Shown: positions 16,632 through 24,106 of the stretch, one piece after another
How the letters are laid out: each line of letters starts with the position of its first letter
How positions within the stretch are numbered: position 1 is the stretch's first letter
Assembly (NCBI GenBank): GCA_964645765.1
Contig: CAZYBE010000027.1
Span: 1 to 42,076, forward strand
Direction of reading: 5' to 3'
Source: CAZGMN01 sp964645765
GTDB taxonomy: Bacteria; Acidobacteriota; Aminicenantia; Aminicenantales; Aminicenantaceae
Length of the DNA stretch: 42,076 bases
Notes under the pieces: generated by a model
The model's database searches: none
Seen by the model: the letters and a program-made list of their open reading frames with translations, nothing else
What the model was told of the DNA's origin: nothing
Position numbers and translations under genes: made by a program

Positions 16632-17027
16632 TCAGCCTTTGCGGCTGCGGTCATTTATTTCTTCGGAGACGATATTTTTAAGCTCTTCCTTAATTATATC
16701 TATCTTCTCTAACTTGCTTGAAATCTTGGCAAAGAGGGCCGTCTGACTTTTTATGCCCTCGTCGATGAGGAAGGCAGCGCTCTCCGAGCGGCTTTTGAAA
16801 AGACCGGCATTGACCAGCATGCTCAGCTTTTTATTGCTTTCATCGTTGATGCGGATGGTGATGACTGTGTTCCTTGCCTCCAAGGCCCTGTCGATAACTT
16901 TTCGGATTGACTCTGCTGTTTTAACTGCGAATTTTTCGACTTGAGCTCCAAGATCCTCGAGAGCGCTCTGGTGTTTTTTTTGCTCTTGCCCTGTTTTCGC
17001 CTCTTTTTCTTCTTTTTTGTCTTCCAT
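16632..17027 (-). CDS. Ribbon-helix-helix-like DNA-binding protein
   Basis: The 131-residue protein has a charged, probably coiled N-terminus (residues 1-50), then TVITIRINDESNKKLSMLVN, a short beta strand with two helices (through about SRSESAAFLIDEGIK), and a charged C-terminal coil. Strand-helix-helix with alternating Val/Ile/Arg matches MetJ/Arc/CopG-type dimeric repressors. The start ATG at 17027 has AGGAGG 6 bases upstream. A 22-base inverted repeat sits at its transcription start, so autoregulation is likely. It is longer than typical antitoxins (about 80) and no toxin gene is adjacent. The ligand and regulon are unknown. Confidence 0.65.
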   Translation of the reverse strand: MEDKKEEKEAKTGQEQKKHQSALEDLGAQVEKFAVKTAESIRKVIDRALEARNTVITIRINDESNKKLSMLVNAGLFKSRSESAAFLIDEGIKSQTALFAKISSKLEKIDIIKEELKNIVSEEINDRSRKG

Positions 17028-17040
17028 AATCGCCTCCTAA

Positions 17041-17062
17041 TGTAATTTATAATTAAATTACA
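17041..17062 (-). promoter_or_regulatory. 22-base palindrome, candidate operator of the RHH gene
   Basis: Half-sites TGTAATTTA and TAAATTACA are exact inverted repeats separated by TAAT. The palindrome abuts the -10 box and covers the expected transcription start, an ideal position for repressor binding. Confidence 0.55.
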
Positions 17063-17090
17063 AAATACAAGATTACAGATTTCATGTCAA
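17062..17090 (-). promoter_or_regulatory. Promoter of the RHH-like gene
   Basis: On the minus strand a perfect TTGACA (17090-17085) is followed after exactly 17 bases by TATTTT (17067-17062). The start site would fall inside the adjacent palindrome. Confidence 0.6.
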
Positions 17091-17126
17091 GTGCAAAACA
17101 AAGAAGAATGGCATTTTTTGTGCGAC

Positions 17127-17162
17127 GGGGGTGAGGTTTGAGGGTACTCAAACCTCACCCCC
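17127..17162. repeat. Perfect 16-bp hairpin, solo arms of family B
   Basis: GGGGGTGAGGTTTGAG and its exact complement are separated by GGTA. The arm sequence and its GTGCGAC flank resemble the outer arms of the element at 11980-12122, with the whole core missing. The downstream flank TAAGCTAT plus AGATGCTTCC is also shared with the flank at about 12130-12168. It may serve as a terminator for the small membrane protein gene. Confidence 0.65.
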
Positions 17163-17255
17163 TTATAAGCTATCTATCACGGTTTTGGAGATGCTTCCGC
17201 AAAGAAGGAGATACAACGGTTTCTGATGATTGAAGAAAACTTGAGTTTCTGCGTC

Positions 17256-17486
17256 CTATTCTTTTTTTTCTTCTTCTTTTTTTGTTTCTTCTTCGAGCTT
17301 CTTGGTCCTCATTGCATCTTTGATGCTGCTGATTCCTGCGATGAGAGCAATAAGGCCGCCGAGGAATAGGAGGGGAGGAATACAGCCGAAAATAAGCTTA
17401 TAGAAATATGGCCACCAGACTATGACCAGGACGACACCACCTGCCATGGCTATTAAGCCGACGATGATAGCAAGGACTTTTGCCAT
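17256..17486 (-). CDS. Small membrane protein, two helices and acidic-basic tail
   Basis: The 76-residue protein has two transmembrane segments (about residues 4-25 and 33-51, with WWPYFYKLIFGC between) and a strongly charged C-terminal tail rich in Lys and Glu. The tail is probably cytoplasmic. I do not recognise a family. The start ATG (17486) has AGGAGGTG at good distance. The upstream TATAAT (17534-17539 on this strand) with TTGCTT 17 bases further is a credible promoter. The leader carries a palindrome like the one in front of the neighbouring RHH-like gene. Confidence 0.65.
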   Translation of the reverse strand: MAKVLAIIVGLIAMAGGVVLVIVWWPYFYKLIFGCIPPLLFLGGLIALIAGISSIKDAMRTKKLEEETKKEEEKKE

Positions 17487-17498
17487 AGGAACACCTCC

Positions 17499-17510
17499 TG
17501 TAAATTTACA
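17499..17510 (-). promoter_or_regulatory. TGTAAATTTACA palindrome in the leader
   Basis: A perfect 12-base palindrome lies directly in front of the AGGAGG of the 76-residue membrane protein gene. It shares TGTAA and TTACA ends with the palindrome of the RHH-like gene at 17041-17062, so the same repressor could bind both. Confidence 0.4.
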
Positions 17511-17533
17511 ATTTATGGAGTTTTTAGAGCCGC

Positions 17534-17562
17534 ATTATAACAAATTGAAAATGAAGAAGCAA
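17534..17562 (-). promoter_or_regulatory. Promoter of the small membrane protein gene
   Basis: Perfect TATAAT (17539-17534) with TTGCTT (17562-17557) 17 bases upstream on the minus strand; the predicted start lies about 40 bases before the ATG. Confidence 0.5.
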
Positions 17563-17591
17563 CAGAAACAAAATTTCTTTGTAAGATAATA

Positions 17592-17645
17592 TTTTGAGAA
17601 ATAGCCTCGCTCCCAATCGGATTTTTAACGCCATCTCCACTTGCT
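17592..17645 (+). repeat. Family A repeat, left half
   Basis: About 54 bases match the left end of the full element at 36370, from TTTTGAGAAATAGCC through CCCAATCGGATTTTTAACGC and CCATCTCCA. The right half is missing. Confidence 0.75.
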
Positions 17646-17752
17646 AATACATCATGAGAATTTTGAAATCATTCAATTTCATCAATGATTATAGACCTGT
17701 TTAACGCCTTAGGATAAAATGAGGATGCAAATCAATTAGAGGAGGAAAACCT

Positions 17753-18826
17753 ATGGTTGCAAAAAATTTTAAGAGAGCTGCGATAAGTATCTTCTTTATC
17801 CTTGGATTATTCTTGTCTTCCTTCGCCTTGGAGAAGAATCGTCTTTTCCAAATCGGCGATTTGAAAGTCGGCGCAGGCGAGTTGAAGTCTGGATACCTGA
17901 GCTTTCCTGAGAAGGATGGAATCGGCGGCTTTTTTCCACTGACCGTCATCAACGGCTCAAAGAAGGGAAAGATTCTGGCCTTGGTAGCCGGTGTGCACGG
18001 ATGCGAGTATCCCCCTATTTTAGCCCTTTACCGGTTGAAAAAAATTATTGACCCTCAATCTCTCCAAGGAACATTGATTTTAGTTCATATCGCCAATCTC
18101 CATGCCTTCCAAAAGAGGATTATCTATTACAATCCCTATGACTGGAAGAATTTGAACAGAGTCTTCCCTGGAAACCCGGAAGGGACGATCACTCAACGCC
18201 TGGCTTATGTCTTGACCGAAGAGGTCATCAAAAAATGTGATTTTCTCATCGACCTTCACTGTGGAGACGCGAATGAGGCCCTTATCCCTTACTCTTACTG
18301 GATGTTAAGCGGCGACGAGAAAACAAATGAAGCGAGCAGGAAGATGGTCTTGGCTTTTGGCTTAAAGCACATCATCATCGATGACTCACGCTCAAAGGAA
18401 CTCTCTGATTCTAAATATTTGGGAAACACGGCCATCCTTCTCTCAAAGCCGGCCATCACCACAGAATCAGGTTATTTGGGAAAGACCGATAAAGAATCTG
18501 TCGATTGCAACATCAATGGGATTCTGAGCGTCATGAGACACTTGGGTATGATTGAGGGTAAGCCGGAACCCGTCTCTGACCCTGTCTGGGTTGACCATTA
18601 TGAAGTCATCTACTCCAAAGATGACGGCCTTTTTTTCCCTCTAACCAGAATGGGTTATTATGTCCATGAAGGAGAGAAGGTTGGCTACGTTACGGATTAC
18701 CTCGGAGAGGTCAAGGAAGAATTTCGAGCTCCTTTCAGCGGAATGATTCTTTACATCATCAACACTCCTCCGGCTAACAAAGGAGAGCCCCTCTTCGAGA
18801 TTGGAAGAATTAAGGAAAAATTCTGA
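17753..18826 (+). CDS. Exported succinylglutamate desuccinylase/aspartoacylase-family protein
   Basis: The 357-residue protein has an N-terminal signal (hydrophobic residues 9-25, ending near SSFALEK) and an AstE/AspA-type M14-like zinc hydrolase domain. The zinc ligands are expected in GVHGCEYP (His and Glu) and DLHCGD (His). ITTESGYLG and a C-terminal beta domain (YVHEGEKVGYVTDYLG) follow, as in members acting on N-acyl amino acids. The enzyme probably removes an acyl group from an amino acid or peptide-like substrate outside the cytoplasm. GAGGAGG lies 7 bases before the ATG. It overlaps the HAD gene by one base (TGATG), so the two are translationally coupled. Confidence 0.85.
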   Translation: MVAKNFKRAAISIFFILGLFLSSFALEKNRLFQIGDLKVGAGELKSGYLSFPEKDGIGGFFPLTVINGSKKGKILALVAGVHGCEYPPILALYRLKKIIDPQSLQGTLILVHIANLHAFQKRIIYYNPYDWKNLNRVFPGNPEGTITQRLAYVLTEEVIKKCDFLIDLHCGDANEALIPYSYWMLSGDEKTNEASRKMVLAFGLKHIIIDDSRSKELSDSKYLGNTAILLSKPAITTESGYLGKTDKESVDCNINGILSVMRHLGMIEGKPEPVSDPVWVDHYEVIYSKDDGLFFPLTRMGYYVHEGEKVGYVTDYLGEVKEEFRAPFSGMILYIINTPPANKGEPLFEIGRIKEKF

Positions 18827-19416
18827 TGAAGTTGAGGGGCGTGATCTTTGATATGGACGGCACGGTGGTTGATGTCTCCTATGATTGGAATGAGATAAAA
18901 GCTGAGCTGGCCACCGAGGGAAAGCCCATACTCGCTTTTCTGAGCAGCCTGGAAGAGCCGGAGAAATCGGAGAAATGGAGAGTGCTGGAGAGATATGAAG
19001 ATGAGGCGACGATGAAGGCCAAACTCAAGCCAGGCATAGCTCGATTCTTGGATTTTTTGAGTGAGAGAGGAATTAAGAAGGCGCTGGTCACAAACAACTC
19101 TAAGAAGAACGTCGATTTTCTGCTGAAGAAATTTGACCTTGAATTTGATCGGGTCATCTCGAGGGAGAGCGGCCTCTGGAAGCCATCAGGAGCTCCCTTT
19201 GCTGCCGTCCTGGAGAAATTGGGTCTGAGAAAAGAGGAATGTTGCGTAATTGGAGACTCTCATTTTGACATCAAGGCAGCAAACGAAGCCGGCATATCCT
19301 GTGTCCTCATCCTGAATGAGGATAAAGAGAGGTTTGCTTCGACAAATGCTGAAATCTTCAGCACAGTCGGCGAGCTTCAAGAGAGGATCAGAACTTTTCT
19401 AAGAGGTCAGAATTGA
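18826..19416 (+). CDS. HAD-family phosphatase
   Basis: This 196-residue protein is a haloacid dehalogenase-superfamily hydrolase with a C1-type cap. Motif I is FDMDGT (nucleophile and acid/base Asp), motif II VTNNSKK, motif III Lys in the GLWKPSG loop and motif IV GDSHFDI. Overall it resembles phosphoglycolate phosphatase or pyrophosphatase-like members, but the substrate is not predictable. Its start overlaps the stop of the aspartoacylase-like gene, which suggests a shared pathway or simple coupling. It is cytosolic, with no signal. Confidence 0.88.
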   Translation: MKLRGVIFDMDGTVVDVSYDWNEIKAELATEGKPILAFLSSLEEPEKSEKWRVLERYEDEATMKAKLKPGIARFLDFLSERGIKKALVTNNSKKNVDFLLKKFDLEFDRVISRESGLWKPSGAPFAAVLEKLGLRKEECCVIGDSHFDIKAANEAGISCVLILNEDKERFASTNAEIFSTVGELQERIRTFLRGQN

Positions 19417-19560
19417 TATCAAAAGCCTGGAATTGCAGAATATCTTTCGCTTTCTTCAAAGATCATTATCAGTTACGAGGGGGTCAACTACAGAATCATT
19501 GAGCCTCATTCGAAAAGATGAATTCGCCAAAGCAGAGCGGAGTCAATTCTTCCGTCTTTC

Positions 19561-20658
19561 TTAACTTCTTTTCTTCAGCTCAGCGCAGCTTATGCCCCTT
19601 GGATTAAAGCACTTGTTGCAGGAAATACACTCTGATTTTTCTATTTCACTGCTGCGAAATTTCTGAATAAGAAAGGGTTCACGGATGAGAGGGCGGCTTA
19701 TAGAAATGAGGTCAGCCTTGCCCTGCTCGATAATCTTCTCCATGACCGAGAAAGACCTGATTCCGCCCAGGCCAAAGACGGGGATGGAGAGAGCTTTTTT
19801 AATTTTTGAGGCATTATCGACAAAGTAGCCTTCCTCTTCCTCGTTGAAAGGCCCTTTCCAGGAAGAGCCCTTTCCGGCCTCGGCCATTCCTCCGCTCGCT
19901 TCGATAGCATCGAGACCTTCTTTCTCCAGTATCTTTGCTATCTCGATGCTATCTTTGAGGGTCAATCCCTCAGGAAGAAAATCTGTTGAATTCATCTTGG
20001 CGATAAGCGGATAATCTTTGCCCAACAAAGCTTTGACGCCCCGGATGATTTCAACCACAATCCGCGAACGGTTGGCGAGTGTTCCTCCCCATTCATCTTG
20101 TCTTCTGTTGGTGTAAGGCGAGATGAAGCTGCTGAGAAGATAGCCGTGAGCGGCATGAATCTGAACTCCGTCAAAGCCCGCCTCCCTGGCCCTCCGGCTG
20201 CTCTGGATGAAACAATCGATGGTTGCTTTGATCTCCTCCTTGCTCATCTCTCTGGGCATGACCTTATAGATTGGCTCATAGACTGAAGAGGGCGCGAGCG
20301 GCACGCAGCCGCAGAGCTTTGGCTTTGTTTGGCGTCCGGCATGGGCGAGCTGAAGAAAGATGCGCGAGCGATAGCGATGGACAGCCTTGGGAATTCGGCT
20401 CAGGCCGTCAATCAGATTGTCAGCATAGACTCCGATCTGATAGGGGCTGGCTTTTCCCTGTGGGTTGACATAGGCATGTCCGGTGATGATCAGCCCGACT
20501 TCTCCTCTGGCCAGGTTCTCAAAGAGGGAGACCTGCCTTTCAGTGATCGAGCCGTCGTCAGCTGCCATAAAGTCATGGGTTGCCGAGCGGACAAATCGGT
20601 TTGGAATTTCGAGCGCTCCGATCTTCACCGGCGTAAAAAGAGGCGACTTTTCATTCAT
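19561..20658 (-). CDS. NADH:flavin oxidoreductase (Old Yellow Enzyme) with Fe-S site
   Basis: The 365-residue protein is an OYE-type TIM barrel binding FMN. It begins with PLFTPVKIGALEIPNRFVRSAT and has QLAHAGRQT, the substrate-binding HAAHGYLLSSFISPYTNRRQDEWGG block (shown in parts: HAAHGY and SPYTNRR) and a late GLGGIRS FMN site. The C-terminal CISCNKCFNPRGISC gives four cysteines spaced like the 4Fe-4S site of 2,4-dienoyl-CoA reductases. The C-terminal FAD/NADPH domains of those enzymes are absent, so electrons must come from another partner. ATG 20658 was preferred over 20691 because it gives the family N-terminus; the extension lies in a GAGCG-rich repeat. Confidence 0.87.
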   Translation of the reverse strand: MNEKSPLFTPVKIGALEIPNRFVRSATHDFMAADDGSITERQVSLFENLARGEVGLIITGHAYVNPQGKASPYQIGVYADNLIDGLSRIPKAVHRYRSRIFLQLAHAGRQTKPKLCGCVPLAPSSVYEPIYKVMPREMSKEEIKATIDCFIQSSRRAREAGFDGVQIHAAHGYLLSSFISPYTNRRQDEWGGTLANRSRIVVEIIRGVKALLGKDYPLIAKMNSTDFLPEGLTLKDSIEIAKILEKEGLDAIEASGGMAEAGKGSSWKGPFNEEEEGYFVDNASKIKKALSIPVFGLGGIRSFSVMEKIIEQGKADLISISRPLIREPFLIQKFRSSEIEKSECISCNKCFNPRGISCAELKKRS

Positions 20659-20851
20659 CAAGCGTTCACGCTCCCTCCGCTCGCTCGCCATGGCAATATA
20701 ACAAAATTCATTGCGTTTGTAATGGCGGGCTTATCTTAGCAAAATTTGCTGGTTCAAATCCACGGGTGATTACTATGAAGTATCTTTTTTTTTGAAAGAA
20801 ACAGAATTCATGCTCAGGCTGGGTAATGAAAAAACGAGCTGAAAATGTTTC

Positions 20852-20880
20852 TTGTTGTGCCGATGCTCTTGATTTATATA
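20852..20880 (+). promoter_or_regulatory. Candidate promoter of the aminotransferase-DUF362 unit
   Basis: TTGTTG (20852-20857), 17 bases, TATATA (20875-20880), 47 bases before the ATG at 20928. The match to consensus is modest. Confidence 0.3.
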
Positions 20881-20927
20881 CGACTATCGATGAAAATGAG
20901 AAAGAATTTTGTACACATGGAGAAGAA

Positions 20928-22073
20928 ATGAAAAAAGAAAAATTGCTCATGATCCCGGGACCAAGTCCTGTTCATCCCCGCATCCTGAACAGCCTCTCTC
21001 AACCCACTGTTTCCCATGTCGACCCCGAGATGGTGGAAGAATTGAAGGAAGCCTTGGCCGCTTTGAAGAAAATCGTATTCTGTGAGAAGGGCGAGCCTTT
21101 CATCGTTGCCGGCGCAGGGACCTTGGCCATGGAAATGGCCCTTTTGAACACTATCGGGATTGGGGAAAGGATTCTTGTCCTCTCGCAGGGATTTTTTGGA
21201 CAGAGGATGGCTCAAATCGCCAGGAGTTTCGGCCTGGACTGTGACCTCATCGAGAGCGAGTGGGGGAGGGCAGTTCTTCCTGAAGAGTTGGCAAGGAAAC
21301 TCTCTGAGAAGGAGTACAATGCCGTGGTTTCGACTCATGTCGATACCTGCACCGGTACATGTGCCCCTGTGAAAGATTATGCTGACAGACTGAAAAATCG
21401 CGACCTCATTTTTATCGTCGACGGCGTCTGTGCCACTGGCGGGATTGAGGAAAGGATGGATGACTGGGGAATCGATGTCGTCTTGACCGCACCCCAAAAG
21501 TGTTTTGGAGTTCCCCCAGGCCTGGCCATTCTTGTTGTCTCGGAAAAGGCGATGGAAAAGCGCAGGAAAATGGGAAGAATTCCTGCTTATTATTCAGACC
21601 TTCTCAATTGGCTTCCGGTGATGAAAGACCCCTCAAAATATTTTTCGACTCCGGCTGTCAACGAAATCAGGGCTTTTTGTGAGAGCACAAGAATCGTCCT
21701 TGAGGAAGGAATGGAACAGAGATTTCTTCGGCATGCTCGAATCGCCAAAGGCATCAGAGCTGCATTGGCCGAGCTTGGGTTTTCTCTGTTCACTCAAGAG
21801 CCATTCTTGGCTGATACCCTTTCTGTTGTCAATTATCCTCAGGGAATTGAAGACCGGGCTTTTCGAAGAAAGCTCTATGAGGAAGGAGTCGTCGTTGCAG
21901 GCGGATTGGCTCAGACTGCAGGGAAGGTCTTTCGCACGGGACATATGGGAAATCTGTCAAAGGCCCAGGTGTATTTTGCGCTTGATTCTCTGGAGAGAAC
22001 CCTCTCTTCCCTGGGACATAAGTTTGAAGCCGGGTCAAGCCTCAAGGCGGCAAAAGCGATTTTGGAGGGATAA
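20928..22073 (+). CDS. Class V PLP aminotransferase (alanine/serine-glyoxylate or pyruvate type)
   Basis: The 381-residue protein belongs to the fold-type I AGT/SPT family, which transfers amino groups from serine or alanine to glyoxylate or pyruvate. The N-terminus MIPGPSPVHPRIL is characteristic. Other landmarks are the cofactor-binding GAGTLAMEMAL, the STHVDTCTGTCAPVKD loop, FIVDGVCATGG with the cofactor aspartate, and the PLP lysine in TAPQKCFGVPPG. The C-terminal VFRTGHMGN carries the carboxylate-binding Arg. ATG 20928 follows GGAGAA and gives the family start; an upstream frame to 20826 was rejected. The DUF362 gene begins 3 bases after the stop, so the two form an operon. Confidence 0.88.
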   Translation: MKKEKLLMIPGPSPVHPRILNSLSQPTVSHVDPEMVEELKEALAALKKIVFCEKGEPFIVAGAGTLAMEMALLNTIGIGERILVLSQGFFGQRMAQIARSFGLDCDLIESEWGRAVLPEELARKLSEKEYNAVVSTHVDTCTGTCAPVKDYADRLKNRDLIFIVDGVCATGGIEERMDDWGIDVVLTAPQKCFGVPPGLAILVVSEKAMEKRRKMGRIPAYYSDLLNWLPVMKDPSKYFSTPAVNEIRAFCESTRIVLEEGMEQRFLRHARIAKGIRAALAELGFSLFTQEPFLADTLSVVNYPQGIEDRAFRRKLYEEGVVVAGGLAQTAGKVFRTGHMGNLSKAQVYFALDSLERTLSSLGHKFEAGSSLKAAKAILEG

Positions 22074-22076
22074 AGA

Positions 22077-23201
22077 GTGTCTGAACTAAGAGAAGCGTTG
22101 AGCAAGGTTTATTTTATCCCAGCCCGAAGAGAGGATGGAGATGAAGTCTTGGCTCGAAAGGCAGAGAAAATTTTCCTTAATCTTGGCTTGAAAGAGCAAA
22201 TGGATAAAAAATCCTTTGTGGCTCTCAAAATCCATTTTGGGGAGGAAGGAAACACCGGTTTCATAAAACCTCAGTGGCTGGGAAAGATTATCAGCAAGAT
22301 CAAAAGCGTTACCCCTCGGGTATTTTTAACCGATTCCAATACCCTTTATCTCGGCCGGAGGTCGAATTCTGTCGACCATCTTCATCTGGCAAGAGAACAT
22401 GGCTTTATGGAGGAAGCGCTCGGCGCGCCTCTTATCATCGCCGATGGCCTTATCGGCCGAAATGATGATGAACTTCAGGTCGATTTTCCTCTGGTCAAAA
22501 AAGCCAAGATCGCCAGCGCAATTCTGGATTCAGACTTGCTCATCTGTTTGAGTCATTTCACTGGCCATGTCCAGGCTGGGATTGGGGGTTCCATAAAAAA
22601 TCTGGGCATGGGATGCGCTTCACGTGCCGGGAAGCTTGAGCAGCATTCAGATGTTCGGCCCTGGATAAATCCCAAAAATTGCACAGGATGCAGAGCATGT
22701 CTTGACCATTGCCCGACGCAGGCTATTACCCTTGAAGACGAAAAGGCGATTATCGAGGATGAAAAGTGCATCGGTTGCGGGGAGTGCCTTGTCGTCTGCA
22801 AGCAAGGGGCTATCAAGATCCGATGGGATTCTGACTATATGCTGGTCCAGAAGAAGATGAGCGAGTATGCTTCCAGTGTCTTGAAGCATTTTAAAGGGAA
22901 AATTGGCTTCATAAATTTTTTATTAAAGGTTACCAAAGACTGCGACTGCATGGCCCAGGATGCCCCGGCTGTGGTGGAGGATATCGGAATTCTCGGTTCG
23001 CTCGACCCGGTGGCTGCGGATAAGGCCTCAGTGGATTTGATTATCAAGCGGAGCGGCAAAGATGTCTTTAAGGCCGGCTACGATATCGATTGGTCAATTC
23101 AGCTCAAGCATGGAAACGAGGTCGGCCTGGGGAATTTAGAGTATGAACTGATTGAAGAAGGTATCTCCAATTCGGTGTCTCAAAAAGGTTTTGGGAAATA
23201 G
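22077..23201 (+). CDS. DUF362 protein with two 4Fe-4S clusters
   Basis: The 374-residue protein has an N-terminal DUF362 domain (ALKIHFGEEGNTGFIKP, the LTDSNTLYLGRR segment, GGSIKNLGMGCASRAGK) followed by a two-cluster ferredoxin domain around residues 198-245: CTGCRACLDHCPTQAI and CIGCGECLVVCKQGAI. A second DUF362-like part ends it. The family is an uncharacterised iron-sulfur group, probably in redox metabolism. The GTG start has GGAGGG 8 bases upstream. The last five codons and the stop lie inside a palindromic family A repeat, so the C-terminal tail KGFGK is repeat-derived. Confidence 0.85.
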   Translation: MSELREALSKVYFIPARREDGDEVLARKAEKIFLNLGLKEQMDKKSFVALKIHFGEEGNTGFIKPQWLGKIISKIKSVTPRVFLTDSNTLYLGRRSNSVDHLHLAREHGFMEEALGAPLIIADGLIGRNDDELQVDFPLVKKAKIASAILDSDLLICLSHFTGHVQAGIGGSIKNLGMGCASRAGKLEQHSDVRPWINPKNCTGCRACLDHCPTQAITLEDEKAIIEDEKCIGCGECLVVCKQGAIKIRWDSDYMLVQKKMSEYASSVLKHFKGKIGFINFLLKVTKDCDCMAQDAPAVVEDIGILGSLDPVAADKASVDLIIKRSGKDVFKAGYDIDWSIQLKHGNEVGLGNLEYELIEEGISNSVSQKGFGK

Positions 23202-23227
23202 CCTCGCTACGGCTATTTTCCAAAACC
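23186..23227 (+). repeat. Family A minimal palindrome (terminator-like)
   Basis: An 18-base arm (AGGTTTTGGGAAATAGCC) and its complement with one mismatch surround a six-base TCGCTA loop. This is the two ends of the full element at 36370-36546 with no interior. It contains the TAG stop of the DUF362 gene and could end its transcript, though no strong T-run follows. Confidence 0.75.
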
Positions 23228-23270
23228 TATGCTTCACATGGCGAATGGCAGAATAACTATGGACAAAGTA

Positions 23271-23345
23271 TCGGGGCGAGGGGACTCGAACCCCTGACCC
23301 CAGCGTCCCGAACGCTGTGCGCTAACCAAACTGCGCTACGCCCCG
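23271..23345 (-). tRNA. tRNA-Pro (anticodon CGG)
   Basis: On the minus strand the cloverleaf is complete: acceptor stem CGGGGCG/CGCCCCG, D arm GCGCAGTTTGGTTAGCGC, anticodon stem CAGCG/CGCTG with loop TTCGGGA (anticodon CGG), T arm AGGGGTTCGAGTCCCCT, discriminator A. CCA is not encoded. It reads CCG proline codons. It is placed antisense to the flanking plus-strand genes. Confidence 0.96.
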
Positions 23346-23470
23346 ATAATGTGAGTCAATTATAGCCGTAAATAGAGAAATAAAAAAGCCAAAATGTGGT
23401 CAATTTCGCATAAGCAAGGGAGAATGAGGTGGAAATATTTTCTTGAGGTTAAGGACGGAAGGCCGTCATA

Positions 23471-23510
23471 AAAGACGACATAAAGCGACATAACACGACA
23501 AGAAGCGACA
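23471..23510 (+). repeat. Four-copy period-10 tandem repeat
   Basis: Four consecutive 10-base units share the ACGACA/GCGACA ending (consensus TAAAGCGACA). They sit upstream of the promoter of the following gene, spaced about one DNA helical turn each. Confidence 0.6.
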
Positions 23511-23525
23511 AATTTCTTTAAAATC

Positions 23526-23553
23526 TTGACTTTATCCCCGTAAGCGATAAATT
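23526..23553 (+). promoter_or_regulatory. Candidate promoter for the membrane-anchored unknown protein
   Basis: TTGACT (23526-23531), 16 bases, TAAATT (23548-23553). ATCCCCGTAA and GTCCCCGTAA occur as direct repeats across it, resembling the GGGGACA-type dispersed motifs. Confidence 0.4.
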
Positions 23554-23616
23554 TAAGATTGTCCCCGTAAAATTAAAAAGGTGCGGTTAATGTTGGTAAA
23601 GAGGGGGATAAAACAA

Positions 23617-24093
23617 ATGTCCAGAGAAAGATACCTCTATGTCTCAAAACCGCTTCTAATTAATTTTTTCCTCGTGCTCATTTTCCTGACTTTGATTTTT
23701 CTCCTGTCCTTCAATACAGGACCGACTAAAACATCCTCCCTCTTCAAAAACAAAGAAATATTCTCTGACCTGGATAAAGCTAAAGAAATATTTTTTACGA
23801 TCAAACTAAGAGAAAGCCTGGATAGGGGAAGTGTTCATCGCTTGTACTTTCAAGTTGAAGTGCCAAAGGAAATCGACGATAAGAGCCTGATGGCAGTTGC
23901 TCAGAAAATCGTTAAAGAGACAATATCTCAGGAATACTGCCACGGTATAAGAATTGATTTCGGCCGATACGGCTATGTGGATTTCGCTCCTTATGGAGAA
24001 TGGGAAAAGGCTGGTGAAACTGCCTATCCGCGATATGAAAAATACAGATTCAAGTGTATCTCGAATCCTATTCTTTCCTTGAATAAAAAATAG
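23617..24093 (+). CDS. Membrane-anchored protein of unknown function
   Basis: With ATG 23617 (GAGGGGG 10 bases upstream) this is a 158-residue protein. It has one hydrophobic anchor (about residues 11-32, FFLVLIFLTLIFLLSF) and a soluble domain with FSDLDKAKEIFFTIKLRES, YFQVEVPKEIDD and a C-terminal IRIDFGRYGYVDFAPYGEW segment. The mixed helix-strand pattern is plausible for an exported domain of one compact unit. I do not recognise the family. An upstream GTG frame start (23581) is possible. The 3' end is followed by a collapsed GTPase gene fragment on the other strand. Confidence 0.6.
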   Translation: MSRERYLYVSKPLLINFFLVLIFLTLIFLLSFNTGPTKTSSLFKNKEIFSDLDKAKEIFFTIKLRESLDRGSVHRLYFQVEVPKEIDDKSLMAVAQKIVKETISQEYCHGIRIDFGRYGYVDFAPYGEWEKAGETAYPRYEKYRFKCISNPILSLNKK

Positions 24094-24106
24094 TCTATTT
24101 TTTTCT

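Noticed and set aside
20735..20772. T-arm-like GGTTCAAATCC suggesting a tRNA or tRNA remnant
   Set aside because: No anticodon arm or acceptor stem can be formed around it; could be a degraded 3' end at most.
23471..23510. Short CRISPR-like array
   Set aside because: The unit is 10 bases with no spacers and no cas genes, so it is a simple tandem repeat.
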